From Phycisphaerae bacterium (GTDB lineage Bacteria; Planctomycetota; Phycisphaerae; SM23-33), in assembly GCA_030745875.1 (NCBI GenBank), contig JASLNT010000129.1:1-64000 (forward strand): a stretch of 64,000 nt of DNA, written 5' to 3'. The notes under the pieces are model-generated. The model made no database searches and was not told the DNA's origin. It was given only the letters and a program-made list of their open reading frames with translations. Position numbers and translations under genes: made by a program. Below, piece by piece: positions 43,051-52,019 of the stretch; the first letter of the stretch is position 1; each line of letters starts with the position of its first letter.

Positions 43051-45918
43051 ATGATCTATCGCGTTGAAATTCGCTCAAAAAACAGCTTCGGTGACCCGCA
43101 TGCGGATATGGTGCATCACCAGATCGGCGAACTCGGAATGGAGTCGGTGATCGGTGTCCGATCGGCAAGGCTGTTCTTTCTTATCGGACAACTCACCGAA
43201 GTAGACGCCGAGCGCATCGCCGACGAACTGCTGACCGACCCGGTGATCGAAGAGTATAGCGTGGGTTCGAGCGGCCAGCCCGAAGATGCGGCGCTGATCG
43301 AAGTGCACCTGAAAGCCGGCGTGATGGATCCGGTGGCGGCGTCTGCGGTGAAGGCTGTAACTGACATGGGCCTGCCGATCGAAGGCATACGCACGGCCAG
43401 ACGATACGAACTGCTGGGCGATGTGAACGACGAGCAAAAGCGAAAAGTCGCCGTCAAGCTACTGGCCAACGCGGTGATCGAAGACATGTATTTCGAAGAC
43501 CACACGCCTCTGGAGATGTCGGCTCACTCGTACGACTTCGAAGTAATCGAAGTACCAATCCGCGACTTGGACGACGAGGCGCTGATGAAGCTGTCGGTCG
43601 ACGGGGATATGTTCCTGAACATTACGGAAATGAAGGCGATTCAGGACTACTTCAAGTCGCTGGGGCGCGAGGCTCGCGACGTCGAACTGGAGATGATCGC
43701 CCAGACCTGGTCCGAACACTGCGGGCACAAGACGTTCCGCTCGGACGTTGTGGTGCGAAACAACGCGGGCGAGATAGTCGAAGAGATCCCGAATCTGCTG
43801 AAAAACACGGTGTTCGGCTCGACCAATGAGCTAAACAAACCCTGGTGCCTGAACGTATTTGAAGACAACGCGGGTGTGATCGAATTCGACGAAACACACG
43901 CTGTATGCTTCAAGGTCGAAACGCACAATCATCCGTCGGCGATCGAGCCTTACGGTGGAGCGGCGACGGGAATCGGCGGGGTGGTCCGCGACCCGATGGG
44001 AACCGGCCTGGGCGCAAGCCCGGTTGCAAACACAGACGTATTCTGCTTCGGCCCGACCGACATGCCTCTGGATGATGTGCCAAAGGGCGTGCTGCATCCG
44101 CGGCGTGTGATGCGTCGCGTCGTGGCAGGCGTTCGCGACTACGGAAACCGCATGGGAATCCCCACGGTCAACGGAGCGGTCTACTTCGATAAGCGATACC
44201 TGGGCAATCCGCTGGTCTACTGCGGGACGATTGGAATGCTGCCCGCAGACAAATGCACCAAACGCCAGCCCGCCCCGGGCGATGCGATAATCTGTGTAGG
44301 CGGACGGACCGGGCGTGACGGCATACACGGAGCCACCTTCTCCAGCGGAGAGTTGACCCACGAACACGAAACTGAATTCTCACACGCCGTGCAGATCGGA
44401 AACGCAATCACCGAGAAGAAAGTGCTCGATACGATAATGCAAGCACGCGACCTGGACCTGTACTCATCGATAACCGACTGCGGCGCCGGGGGGCTTTCCA
44501 GCGCCGTAGGCGAAATGGGCGAACAGATCGGGGCCGAAGTGCACATCGACCGCGTCCCGCTGAAATACGACGGGTTGACCTACTCGGAGATATGGATCTC
44601 CGAGGCCCAGGAACGAATGGTGCTGGCGGTCCCACCCGAAAACGTCGAGCGGATCCTGAAGATATTCGCTGATGAAGACGTCGACGCAACCGTAATCGGC
44701 ACGTACGGAACAGAGAATCGCAAACTGCGTCTGTTCTACGACAGCACTGAAGTACTCGAGCTGGATATGGAGTTCCTGCATGACGGGCTGCCCCGCCCGA
44801 CAAAGGAAGCGATCTACGAAAAAGTGGATACGCCCTCGCCCACGCCCCCGCAACGCGACGATTACACCCAGACATTGCTGAACATTCTCGCAAGCCCTAA
44901 CGTTGCATCAAAGGAATGGATCATCCGCCAGTACGATCACGAGGTCCAGGGCGGAAGCGTGATCAAGCCTCTAGTCGGGGTGACGGAAGACGGACCCGGC
45001 GACGCGGCCGTCGTGCGACCCGTGCTCGAAAGCAGTAAAGGCGTGGTAATCTCATGCGGAATGAACCCACACCTGGGCGATCTGGACCCCTACCAAAGCG
45101 CACTGCACGCCGTAGACGAAGCGCTGCGAAACTCGATCGCCGTAGGCGGAAATCTCGAGCGGACCGCGATTCTCGACAATTTCTGCTGGGGCAACTGCAA
45201 CAAACCCGACCGCATGGGCACGTTCGTACAGGCCGCAAAAGCTTGCTACGACGCGGCGATGGCGTACCAGACTCCGTTCGTATCGGGCAAAGACTCGCTG
45301 AATAATGAGTTCCAGACCGACACGGGTGAGACTATCGCCATACCATCAACGCTGCTGATCTCGGCGATGAGCGTTGTAGACGACGCAGCGAAATGCGTAA
45401 CCGCAGATGCCAAGGAAGCAGGCAACAGCATGTTCCTGCTGGGAGAAACCAGCGGAAAACTCGGCGGGTCCCACTACCTGCTGGTCGAAGGACTCGAAAC
45501 AGGCAACGACGTGCCGGAGGTCGACCCGACCGCAAATCGTAAGCTGATGCTGACGCTCCAAAAAGCTATCGAAGACGGGATCGTGCGAAGCTGCCACGAC
45601 CTGTCTGAAGGCGGCCTGGCGGCAGCGGCGGCGGAGATGGCTTTCTCGGGCGGGATGGGCGTCGAACTTCAGCTCGACAACAACACAACCGCAAGCGAGC
45701 AGGCCCAACTGTTCGGCGAAGACGCCGGACGATTCCTCGTGGAAGTCACCGCGGAAAACCGCGACGCATTCGCAGAAGCAGTGAAAGATCTGCCCGCAGC
45801 CGAGATCGGAAAAGTAACCGACACCGGGCAAGTAGTAATCAGAGGCGACAGCGGCACACTAATAAACACGCCAATCGAGGCAGCCAAAGAAGCATGGCAA
45901 GGCACTTTTGATTGGTAG
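43051..45918 (+). CDS. purL: Phosphoribosylformylglycinamidine synthase, PurS-like repeats fused to PurL
   Basis: The enzyme makes FGAM from FGAR, glutamine and ATP in purine synthesis. The 955-residue protein has an N-terminal extension of two PurS-like domains (about 1-80 and 86-165: MIYRVEIRSKNSFGDPHADMV, then ALIEVHLKAGVMDPVAASAVKA with IEGIRTARRYEL). The PurL body follows: MIAQTWSEHCGHKTF, KVETHNHPSAIEPYGGAATGIGG, TDCGAGGLSSAVGEMGEQIG and HDLSEGGLAAAAAEMAF. Many bacteria encode PurS separately; here it is built in and doubled. The glutaminase PurQ is the next gene, 46 bases on, so the complex is made from one transcript. All nucleotide-binding motifs look intact. Confidence 0.93.
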   Translation: MIYRVEIRSKNSFGDPHADMVHHQIGELGMESVIGVRSARLFFLIGQLTEVDAERIADELLTDPVIEEYSVGSSGQPEDAALIEVHLKAGVMDPVAASAVKAVTDMGLPIEGIRTARRYELLGDVNDEQKRKVAVKLLANAVIEDMYFEDHTPLEMSAHSYDFEVIEVPIRDLDDEALMKLSVDGDMFLNITEMKAIQDYFKSLGREARDVELEMIAQTWSEHCGHKTFRSDVVVRNNAGEIVEEIPNLLKNTVFGSTNELNKPWCLNVFEDNAGVIEFDETHAVCFKVETHNHPSAIEPYGGAATGIGGVVRDPMGTGLGASPVANTDVFCFGPTDMPLDDVPKGVLHPRRVMRRVVAGVRDYGNRMGIPTVNGAVYFDKRYLGNPLVYCGTIGMLPADKCTKRQPAPGDAIICVGGRTGRDGIHGATFSSGELTHEHETEFSHAVQIGNAITEKKVLDTIMQARDLDLYSSITDCGAGGLSSAVGEMGEQIGAEVHIDRVPLKYDGLTYSEIWISEAQERMVLAVPPENVERILKIFADEDVDATVIGTYGTENRKLRLFYDSTEVLELDMEFLHDGLPRPTKEAIYEKVDTPSPTPPQRDDYTQTLLNILASPNVASKEWIIRQYDHEVQGGSVIKPLVGVTEDGPGDAAVVRPVLESSKGVVISCGMNPHLGDLDPYQSALHAVDEALRNSIAVGGNLERTAILDNFCWGNCNKPDRMGTFVQAAKACYDAAMAYQTPFVSGKDSLNNEFQTDTGETIAIPSTLLISAMSVVDDAAKCVTADAKEAGNSMFLLGETSGKLGGSHYLLVEGLETGNDVPEVDPTANRKLMLTLQKAIEDGIVRSCHDLSEGGLAAAAAEMAFSGGMGVELQLDNNTTASEQAQLFGEDAGRFLVEVTAENRDAFAEAVKDLPAAEIGKVTDTGQVVIRGDSGTLINTPIEAAKEAWQGTFDW

Positions 45919-45964
45919 ATAACGGTACGGCAAGAGCTCTTACCGCAAAGGACCTGACAGGAAC

Positions 45965-46744
45965 ATGGCTATACCTAAGGCGTTGGTATTGAGGACGGCG
46001 GGGACTAATTGTGATCGTGAGACGGAGTATGCGCTCACGCAGGCGGGTTTCGAGGCCGAGCGTATTCATGTCGCCCGACTGATAGAGAACCCCGCCGCAA
46101 TCGCCAATTTCCAGTTCATGGTTATCCCGGGCGGTTTCAGTTACGGCGACGACGTGGCGGCTGGGAAGATTCTAGCTAACCAGATCCTGCACCATCTGGG
46201 TGACGCGGTCAACGAGTTCATCTCGAACGACAAACTTGTACTGGGCATCTGCAACGGTTTCCAGGTCATGATCAAAGCCGGCCTGCTGCCCTGGGCCAAT
46301 GTCTCTCCCGACCAAGCCAATCGCGACGCAACGCTTGCGTGGAACGATTGCGGTAAGTTCGAGGACCGGTGGATTCACCTCCGCTGTGACAGCGACAAAT
46401 GCGTTTTCCTCCCCAAGGGCGAAATCATCGCCCTTCCGATCGCCCACGGAGAAGGCAAATTCGTTCCGCGAGACGATGCGGTGATGCAGCGCCTGCTCGA
46501 CGGCGACCAGGCGGCGCTGCGCTACGTAGATGCGGAGGGAAATCCCGGATCGTATCCTGTGAATCCCAACGGCAGCATCGACGATATCGCTGGAATATGT
46601 GATCCCAGCGGGCGTTTGATGGGCCTCATGCCGCACCCCGAACGCTTCATAGAAGTGACCCATCACCCCCAATGGACACGTGGTAATGTTCAGAAAGCAG
46701 ACGGTATGATCATGTTCCAGAGGGCTTTTGAGTATCTTAAATGA
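45965..46744 (+). CDS. purQ: Phosphoribosylformylglycinamidine synthase, glutaminase subunit PurQ
   Basis: PurQ supplies ammonia from glutamine to PurL. The 259-residue class I amidotransferase has the oxyanion segment MVIPGGFSYGDDVAAGKI, the nucleophile Cys in LGICNGFQVMIKAGLLP and the His-Glu pair in MGLMPHPERFIE. It is somewhat longer than the 220-230 residues usual for PurQ partners of small PurL, as in other planctomycete and archaeal forms. It lies 46 bases after purL; the gap holds the near-palindrome CGGCAAGAGCTCTTACCG and AGGAACATG at the start. Confidence 0.95.
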   Translation: MAIPKALVLRTAGTNCDRETEYALTQAGFEAERIHVARLIENPAAIANFQFMVIPGGFSYGDDVAAGKILANQILHHLGDAVNEFISNDKLVLGICNGFQVMIKAGLLPWANVSPDQANRDATLAWNDCGKFEDRWIHLRCDSDKCVFLPKGEIIALPIAHGEGKFVPRDDAVMQRLLDGDQAALRYVDAEGNPGSYPVNPNGSIDDIAGICDPSGRLMGLMPHPERFIEVTHHPQWTRGNVQKADGMIMFQRAFEYLK

Positions 46745-46776
46745 GTATTATCCTCAAATAATGCGTGCATAACGGC

Positions 46777-46802
46777 CGATTAGTACGATAATTCGATTAG
46801 TA
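46777..46802. repeat. 9-bp direct repeat CGATTAGTA
   Basis: CGATTAGTA occurs at 46777-46785 and again at 46794-46802, 17 bases apart, between purQ and the lipoprotein gene. It could bind a regulator of the 46854 gene, or be chance. Confidence 0.3.
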
Positions 46803-46853
46803 TATTCCGAGCTCGACATTAACAAGGTAGTTTCTTTTATTGGGAGCAGCATG

Positions 46854-48071
46854 ATGCGTTTGGCCATACGCAAAACCGCGTGGCTGTGTATAGCAGTCGC
46901 ACTGATAGCCGGTTGCAAACAGGTGGACGAGAACCCGCACTGGAACCCTCGCTCGGACTATCCGGCGTGGGCGTACGATTCTCCGGTATACTTCCGTCCG
47001 TCGGCTGAAGCTAAACCGGTTGAAACAGTCGGTAAGGGAATAGACGTCTTCTATTCGCGGGGCGATCACTTCTTCGTACGTCATCCCGGAGGATCTCAAC
47101 TCACCGGTGCGGCGCGCGTAGCTGTGTGGTTTTCCACCGACGAAGGCAAGAACTGGGAAACCGCAGGATACTTCGGTGTGGAGCAGACGCACTTCCTCTT
47201 CCAGGCCGAACAGGACGCCAGGCACTGGGTTCGCTTCGTCGGGCCCGGCCAGGATAATGTCGCCAAAGGACCGGTGCCCCTGCCCCACCGCATTCACGTT
47301 GTCGATCGCAAGGCTCCGGAGATAGCAATCGCCGTGCGGCCCAGCCCGTGGGACGACAAAGAAAAGAAAGTCCCGCACATATACAAGGTTGGTGACGAGG
47401 TGTCAGTGGGATGGGCGGTGCGGGACATTAATCTCGCGAAAGATTCGATCAGACTCGAATCCTGCATTGGAGACGTCCCGTTCCAACTGGCTTGGGGACG
47501 ATTCCGCGGAGCCCTTCCGAAAACCGGACGCAGGATCGTCAAGATACCGCCTGAAGCCGCACGGGAAGGCGCGATCCGCTTCCGCATAGAGGCCGAAGAC
47601 AAGGCTGGAAATGTAGCTGCCGTGATGACAACCGGACTACATGTTAAACGATCAAAGAAGTCGACAGGCAAGCAGCCTACGGCTCGACCGGCCGGTGACT
47701 TCAACGCTGACGCGCCGCACAAACCCGCACGTCCGGGCTGGCCGGATGCGGGCTCATTGATCAGGTGCGAGAAGAAACAAAAACTGGAATGGTTGCCCGA
47801 AGCAGCCCGAAATTACAATAACATCGCCCTGCAGATAACCACCAACAACGGATTGTCGTGGAAAACTGTTGCAGAGAAGGTCGAACCAGGCACACCGGTG
47901 ATCTGGACGTCTCCGAAACAGTCCAGCCGCTTCTGCCGCCTCAGACTCATCGCAACCGATGGCGACGGGCAGATGATCCTGCTGGCCCAGAGCGGAATGT
48001 TCAGGGTTTCTTCGCCGCGTAAGCCCACAAAGATCGGACCGGAGAAGATCAGAGACTTCGACGGACACTAA
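46854..48071 (+). CDS. Lipoprotein of unknown function
   Basis: The protein of about 405 residues has a lipoprotein signal with lipobox LIAGC, so it should be anchored on the periplasmic side or the outer membrane. Two regions look like beta-sandwich (Ig- or FN3-like) domains: RVAVWFSTDEGKNWETAGYFG with HWVRFVGPGQ, and NIALQITTNNGLSWKTVAEKV with SSRFCRLRLIATDGDG. A third (VSVGWAVRDINLAKDSIRLE, IRFRIEAEDKAGNVA) reads like a Big/FN3 strand pattern. No enzyme motif is seen. Two adjacent ATGs (46851 and 46854) follow GGGAG; the second has the better spacing. It is monocistronic and ends at a strong terminator. Confidence 0.7.
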   Translation: MRLAIRKTAWLCIAVALIAGCKQVDENPHWNPRSDYPAWAYDSPVYFRPSAEAKPVETVGKGIDVFYSRGDHFFVRHPGGSQLTGAARVAVWFSTDEGKNWETAGYFGVEQTHFLFQAEQDARHWVRFVGPGQDNVAKGPVPLPHRIHVVDRKAPEIAIAVRPSPWDDKEKKVPHIYKVGDEVSVGWAVRDINLAKDSIRLESCIGDVPFQLAWGRFRGALPKTGRRIVKIPPEAAREGAIRFRIEAEDKAGNVAAVMTTGLHVKRSKKSTGKQPTARPAGDFNADAPHKPARPGWPDAGSLIRCEKKQKLEWLPEAARNYNNIALQITTNNGLSWKTVAEKVEPGTPVIWTSPKQSSRFCRLRLIATDGDGQMILLAQSGMFRVSSPRKPTKIGPEKIRDFDGH

Positions 48072-48095
48072 TCGCTATCCTCTGAAAAACACATT

Positions 48096-48130
48096 AGCCC
48101 GGACGACTTCGGTTGTCCGGGCTTTTCTTT
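48096..48130. terminator. Strong intrinsic terminator with UUCG tetraloop
   Basis: A 12-bp stem (48096-48107 with 48112-48123, one G-T pair) closes the tetraloop TTCG and is followed by TTTTCTTTTG. It lies between the convergent lipoprotein gene and uvrC. AT-rich sequence on the other side (AATGTGTTTTT on the minus strand) suggests it may serve both. Confidence 0.92.
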
Positions 48131-48158
48131 TGTTTGATCTGATTGGGGGCGTTGATGT

Positions 48159-49520
48159 CTATCGGCGGGGCTTGGGTTTGGGATCTCCGAGCGTAGCCTT
48201 GCGGCGAAGAATATGGTGATAGTGCTGGACAAATCGATGCGACTCGTCGCGAACCGACTGCAGCACCCGCAACGCCGGATCCCTTCGGGGAAGCTTCAGC
48301 GGTTCGTCACGCCCGTGAACGAACACTGTTTCCTCCTTCTTCGCAAGCGACAGCAAGACCGGGGGAGTAAACTCCATGTCGTCAAAAGCCCCGTAAGCCG
48401 CCGACAACTGCCCCTTGCCCCCGTCGATCAGCACGATATCGGGAAAAAGTTCGGCGTTCATGCCCGCATGCTTGTACCGGCGCCAGACAACTTCGCGAAT
48501 AGACGCGAAATCATCGTTGCCCGCCACCGTCCGGATCTTGTATCTCCGATAGGCGTCCTTAAACGGTTTACCGTCGATAAAACAGACCATCGCCCCGCAC
48601 AACTCCCCGCCATCGAGGTGGGCGATGTCTATGCCTTCAATCGATCGCGGCGGCGTGGTCATGTCCAGCAGCTTCGCCAGTCGCGCAAGACCCTCGGCGG
48701 GGTCTACGAAGAACACTTCCGGCTGGATGTCCTCACTGCTAAGCCCGCGACGCTGGAGGGCGTCGAGAGCCTTAAGTTCGTCTCGCAGTTCCGCCGCCCG
48801 CTCGAACAAATGCTCGGCGGCAGCCTCCTTCATCCGACAGGTAAGCTCCTTTCTCAACGCCGTTCCCTTCGACTCAAGAAACTTGCGCAAGTGTGCGATT
48901 TGGAGTTTGTAGCTTTCGCGCGTCACCTTCGCCGCACACGGAGCGGTACACTGCTTTATGTTGTGAAGTATGCACGGGCGAAATCTATGGCGTGACTCGT
49001 CGTCGGCGTTTATGTCGAGCTTACACGTACGAAATTTGAAGACCCTCTGCATAAGCGGCAGTGCGGCGCGGAGTTCTTTGACCGAAACGAACGGGCCGTA
49101 GAGTTTCACGCCCCGCGATTGCGGTTGGCGGGTTATTGAGATTCGCGGAAAGTCCTCGCGTGTGGTGATCTGCAAGAACGGGAACGACTTGCCGTCCTTC
49201 AGGCGATCGTTAAACCGCGGTTGGATGTCTTTTATCAGGCGATTTTCCCGCAGCAGCGCGTCGACCTCCGAGTCGCACTCAAGAATCGACACATCGGTCA
49301 CCAAGTCGCTTATCATGTGGCGGATTTCCGGACCGCGTGTCGAAAGCAGGTCGGCGCCCGGCTGGAAGTAGCTGGCGACGCGGGATCTCAGCGATTTGGC
49401 CTTACCGACGTACAGAACCACGTCAGCGGCGTTCTTGAACAGGTACACGCCCGGACCGGTGGGCAGATCGGTAATCTGCTCGCGAAGCCCATCCAAGACA
49501 GTTTGTCGCTTACCAGCCAT
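48159..49520 (-). CDS. uvrC: Excinuclease UvrC, short form without C-terminal HhH
   Basis: UvrC makes the two incisions of nucleotide excision repair. The 453-residue protein has the GIY-YIG nuclease (about 20-100, GPGVYLFKNAADVVLYVGKAKSLRSRVASYF with E in LLRENRLIKDIQP), a UVR motif (about 210-245) and the RNase H-like nuclease (IEGIDIAHLDGGELCGAMV, DIVLIDGGKGQLSAA, RDESHRFVQ). It ends right after the last segment, so the tandem helix-hairpin-helix of about 600-residue UvrC proteins is missing. The ATG at 49520 is chosen because a TATAAT lies only six bases upstream (minus strand), implying a leaderless mRNA, and the protein starts there in usual fashion. Confidence 0.92.
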   Translation of the reverse strand: MAGKRQTVLDGLREQITDLPTGPGVYLFKNAADVVLYVGKAKSLRSRVASYFQPGADLLSTRGPEIRHMISDLVTDVSILECDSEVDALLRENRLIKDIQPRFNDRLKDGKSFPFLQITTREDFPRISITRQPQSRGVKLYGPFVSVKELRAALPLMQRVFKFRTCKLDINADDESRHRFRPCILHNIKQCTAPCAAKVTRESYKLQIAHLRKFLESKGTALRKELTCRMKEAAAEHLFERAAELRDELKALDALQRRGLSSEDIQPEVFFVDPAEGLARLAKLLDMTTPPRSIEGIDIAHLDGGELCGAMVCFIDGKPFKDAYRRYKIRTVAGNDDFASIREVVWRRYKHAGMNAELFPDIVLIDGGKGQLSAAYGAFDDMEFTPPVLLSLAKKEETVFVHGRDEPLKLPRRDPALRVLQSVRDESHRFVQHYHHILRRKATLGDPKPKPRR

Positions 49521-49526
49521 CGATTC

Positions 49527-49532
49527 ATTATA
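49527..49532 (-). promoter_or_regulatory. -10 box of uvrC, leaderless start likely
   Basis: On the minus strand TATAAT ends six bases before the uvrC ATG, so transcription should begin at or next to the start codon. No good -35 box was found. Confidence 0.5.
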
Positions 49533-49578
49533 CTCCAAATCGAACGCATTGGGACGTATCCCGTAATGGGGCAAGCAA

Positions 49579-50868
49579 ATGGACGCCGTCGAGCGACATA
49601 CCGATCCGCCGAACGACGCAATCGCCTGCCTGATCCGTATCCAGCAGGTGATGCTGGCCAAGGGGTATATCTACATCGCCGGTGACCGCAAGGCCTGGCC
49701 TGATACTCCGGTGCAGATGACCAAGGAGCAGGCGACGATTCTCGTAGTCCCGTATTACGCCGGTACAGTCGAAGAAGTGCTCAACGCCTGGAATCACGAC
49801 AAAGAATCGACCGGACTGCTGCTGGTGGGAGAAGTCGAGACCCAGGCCCGGGAAATAGATCGCCTGCTGGCCCACAAGAGATACACAGGCAGCAGGCTTG
49901 CTTACATCGATGCCGTGCGAAGAGAGTTCAGGACGCAGGTGCGTTTTGGATCGCTAACGAACCCAGGCAAAGAAGCCCTGGACGCCAAGCACATTGAGGC
50001 GTACCTCGACCCGAGTAAATTCAAATCATCACGCGGGATAGATTGCACTCCGAGACTCGCCGAACACATAGCCCAGAAGTATCAAAGAGAACTGTTCGAA
50101 GAGGCAATGCTGGAAGCCGCGGGAACGAAATGGCCGGTGTTTACGCTGGTAGTAACCGCCACGATGGCGGCAATGTGGATCATGGTGTTCAATGCAGCCG
50201 GATGTCATCTGATGCATGATATAGGAGACCCGGAACTGATGAGATTCGGAGCCTTGCATGGCCCGCTTGCCCGAGACGGTCAGCAGTGGCGGATGCTGTC
50301 TTACTCGATCCTACACAGAAGCGCCAGCCACTTCGCATTCAGCATCATAGTTGTCGCAGTCTCAGGGTGGTGGCTTGAGATGCATCAAGGCGCGTGGCGA
50401 GCACTCGTATCTTTTGTGGCGGGAGCATTTGGAGCGGCAATCGGAAGTTTGTGGATAGCCCCTGAGGCTATCATTGTAAGTTCAGCAGGCGGAATGCTCG
50501 GTATGGCCGGAGCGATCGTGGCTGTTCAGATGCGGTTTTGGGGACAGTTTCCCAAGGGACATTGGAAAGCTACGGCGGCGGTATTGCTGAGCATACTGCC
50601 TCCCGGGTTCTTAGCGGTGGCTCTCGGCAATATGGGATTCATAGCCGGATTGAGTCTCGCCATCGGCGGGTTTGTCGGAGGGCTGGCTTTCGGATTTGTC
50701 GTAGCTCGCCCACCAACAAACAGGTCCAAACCAAGACGCTGGATCTGGCCAGCGCTGCTAGGTCTGGTTGCCCTGTCACTCATCCTCGCCAATCACGCAA
50801 TCAACCGAATTCCTCAGACCAAGACCCCACAGACTGACGAGACGGTGGCTTCGATTACACGCAAATGA
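49579..50868 (+). CDS. Rhomboid-like membrane protein, probable pseudoprotease
   Basis: The 429-residue protein has a soluble N-terminal half (1-185) without a recognised domain, followed by a rhomboid-type bundle of at least six helices. Family marks are QQWRMLSYSILHRSASHFAFS (237-255), the GxxxG helix AGGMLGMAGA and the last helix AIGGFVGGLAFGF. The catalytic residues appear lost. The GxSG serine motif reads S301-S-A-G304, with Ala303 in the serine position, and the His before the last GG is Ala361. It is therefore probably an inactive rhomboid that binds or routes membrane proteins; a shifted alignment using S302 as nucleophile cannot be excluded. It is divergent from uvrC, and its stop overlaps the deacetylase start (ATGA). 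Confidence 0.75.
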   Translation: MDAVERHTDPPNDAIACLIRIQQVMLAKGYIYIAGDRKAWPDTPVQMTKEQATILVVPYYAGTVEEVLNAWNHDKESTGLLLVGEVETQAREIDRLLAHKRYTGSRLAYIDAVRREFRTQVRFGSLTNPGKEALDAKHIEAYLDPSKFKSSRGIDCTPRLAEHIAQKYQRELFEEAMLEAAGTKWPVFTLVVTATMAAMWIMVFNAAGCHLMHDIGDPELMRFGALHGPLARDGQQWRMLSYSILHRSASHFAFSIIVVAVSGWWLEMHQGAWRALVSFVAGAFGAAIGSLWIAPEAIIVSSAGGMLGMAGAIVAVQMRFWGQFPKGHWKATAAVLLSILPPGFLAVALGNMGFIAGLSLAIGGFVGGLAFGFVVARPPTNRSKPRRWIWPALLGLVALSLILANHAINRIPQTKTPQTDETVASITRK

Positions 50869-52019
50869 AAGAAAAAACTATGAGCAAGAGAAACATATTG
50901 CCTCGTTTGAAACCGCTGCGACTGCTGCTTGTATCGCTCGTGTTCGTGGGCGTGTGGGTGGGATTCTGTTGCGTGGTTCCGTCTTCGATGCGGCAGGTTA
51001 AGGCGCCCCGCCGCGGCAGAGCGTATAATGATCGCGTGGCGATTGTTTACAGCAAACATTACCAGATGTCCTTGGGCGGGCTCGAGAAGCTCCACAGCTT
51101 CGATATCCGCAAGTATGCGCGGATATACCTGAAGCTCAACACCGAGGGGCTCCTCCGGCCGGAAGATGTCTTCGTGCCCGAGGCGGTCAGCAAGAATGAA
51201 ATCCTGCTGGTCCATACGCCCGAGTTCCTCGAAAGCCTCAAGGATTCGCCGACCGTGGCGAGATACCTCGAGGCCCCGTTCGCAGCGACCGTGCCCAACG
51301 CCCTGGTGGATGCGGCGATACTCAACGCGTTCCGTTACTCCACCGGCGGGACGGTTCTAGCCGGTCGACTTGCACTCAAGCACGGGATCGCGATTAACAT
51401 CGGAGGCGGGTATCACCACGCTAAACCCATCGCTGGCGAGGGGTTCTGCATCTATGCCGACATGCCAATCGCCATCCGCGTGTTACAGAAAGAAAAGCTG
51501 ATCGGCCGCGCTATGGTGATCGATCTCGACGTTCACCAGGGCAACGGGACGGCGGTCTGTTTCGCGACCGACGACAGCGTATTTACCTTCTCGATGCACC
51601 AGGGAAACATCTACCCTATCCCCAAGGCCGTAAGCGATCTGGACATAGAACTCAAAACCGGCACGAACGACGAGGAATTCCTGTCGATCCTGGACAAGAA
51701 TCTCGGCAGCGCGATCGATCGCGCCGACCCTGATATAGTGTTCTTACAAGCCGGCTGCGACACGCTTAAGGGCGATCCGCTGGCGAATCTGAACATGAGC
51801 CTGGAGGGAATTGTGAAGCGCGACGCAATGGTGATCGACGAATGCGTCAAGCGCAGGATTCCGATCGTGATGGTCCTCGGCGGCGGATACAGCAAGCGGG
51901 CCTGGAAAGTGCAATACGCCTCGATCGCAAGAACACTCAAGAAATACGGGATCACTGCCAATCGCCACCCTCACAAACGCCGCGAACTCACGGGCAAAGA
52001 GAAGTTATACACGAAATAG
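50865..52019 (+). CDS. Histone deacetylase-family protein with N-terminal membrane anchor
   Basis: The 384-residue protein has one hydrophobic helix (about 18-38) followed by a full deacetylase fold of the HDAC/AcuC/acetylpolyamine amidohydrolase superfamily. The active site is intact: H184-H185 in GGGYHHAKP, zinc ligands D222 and H224 in DLDVHQGNGT, D299 in AGCDTLKGD and the tyrosine of GGGYSKRAW. Such enzymes deacetylate lysines, polyamines or other amides. The anchor would place the domain outside the cytoplasmic membrane if it is a signal anchor, which is unusual for the family. The ATG overlaps the rhomboid-like stop; a second ATG five codons on is an alternative. It converges on thiC. 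Confidence 0.85.
   Translation: MKEKTMSKRNILPRLKPLRLLLVSLVFVGVWVGFCCVVPSSMRQVKAPRRGRAYNDRVAIVYSKHYQMSLGGLEKLHSFDIRKYARIYLKLNTEGLLRPEDVFVPEAVSKNEILLVHTPEFLESLKDSPTVARYLEAPFAATVPNALVDAAILNAFRYSTGGTVLAGRLALKHGIAINIGGGYHHAKPIAGEGFCIYADMPIAIRVLQKEKLIGRAMVIDLDVHQGNGTAVCFATDDSVFTFSMHQGNIYPIPKAVSDLDIELKTGTNDEEFLSILDKNLGSAIDRADPDIVFLQAGCDTLKGDPLANLNMSLEGIVKRDAMVIDECVKRRIPIVMVLGGGYSKRAWKVQYASIARTLKKYGITANRHPHKRRELTGKEKLYTK

Noticed and set aside
45925-45950. Near-palindrome between purL and purQ as a terminator
   Set aside because: It has a mismatch, no T-run and lies inside an obvious two-gene operon.
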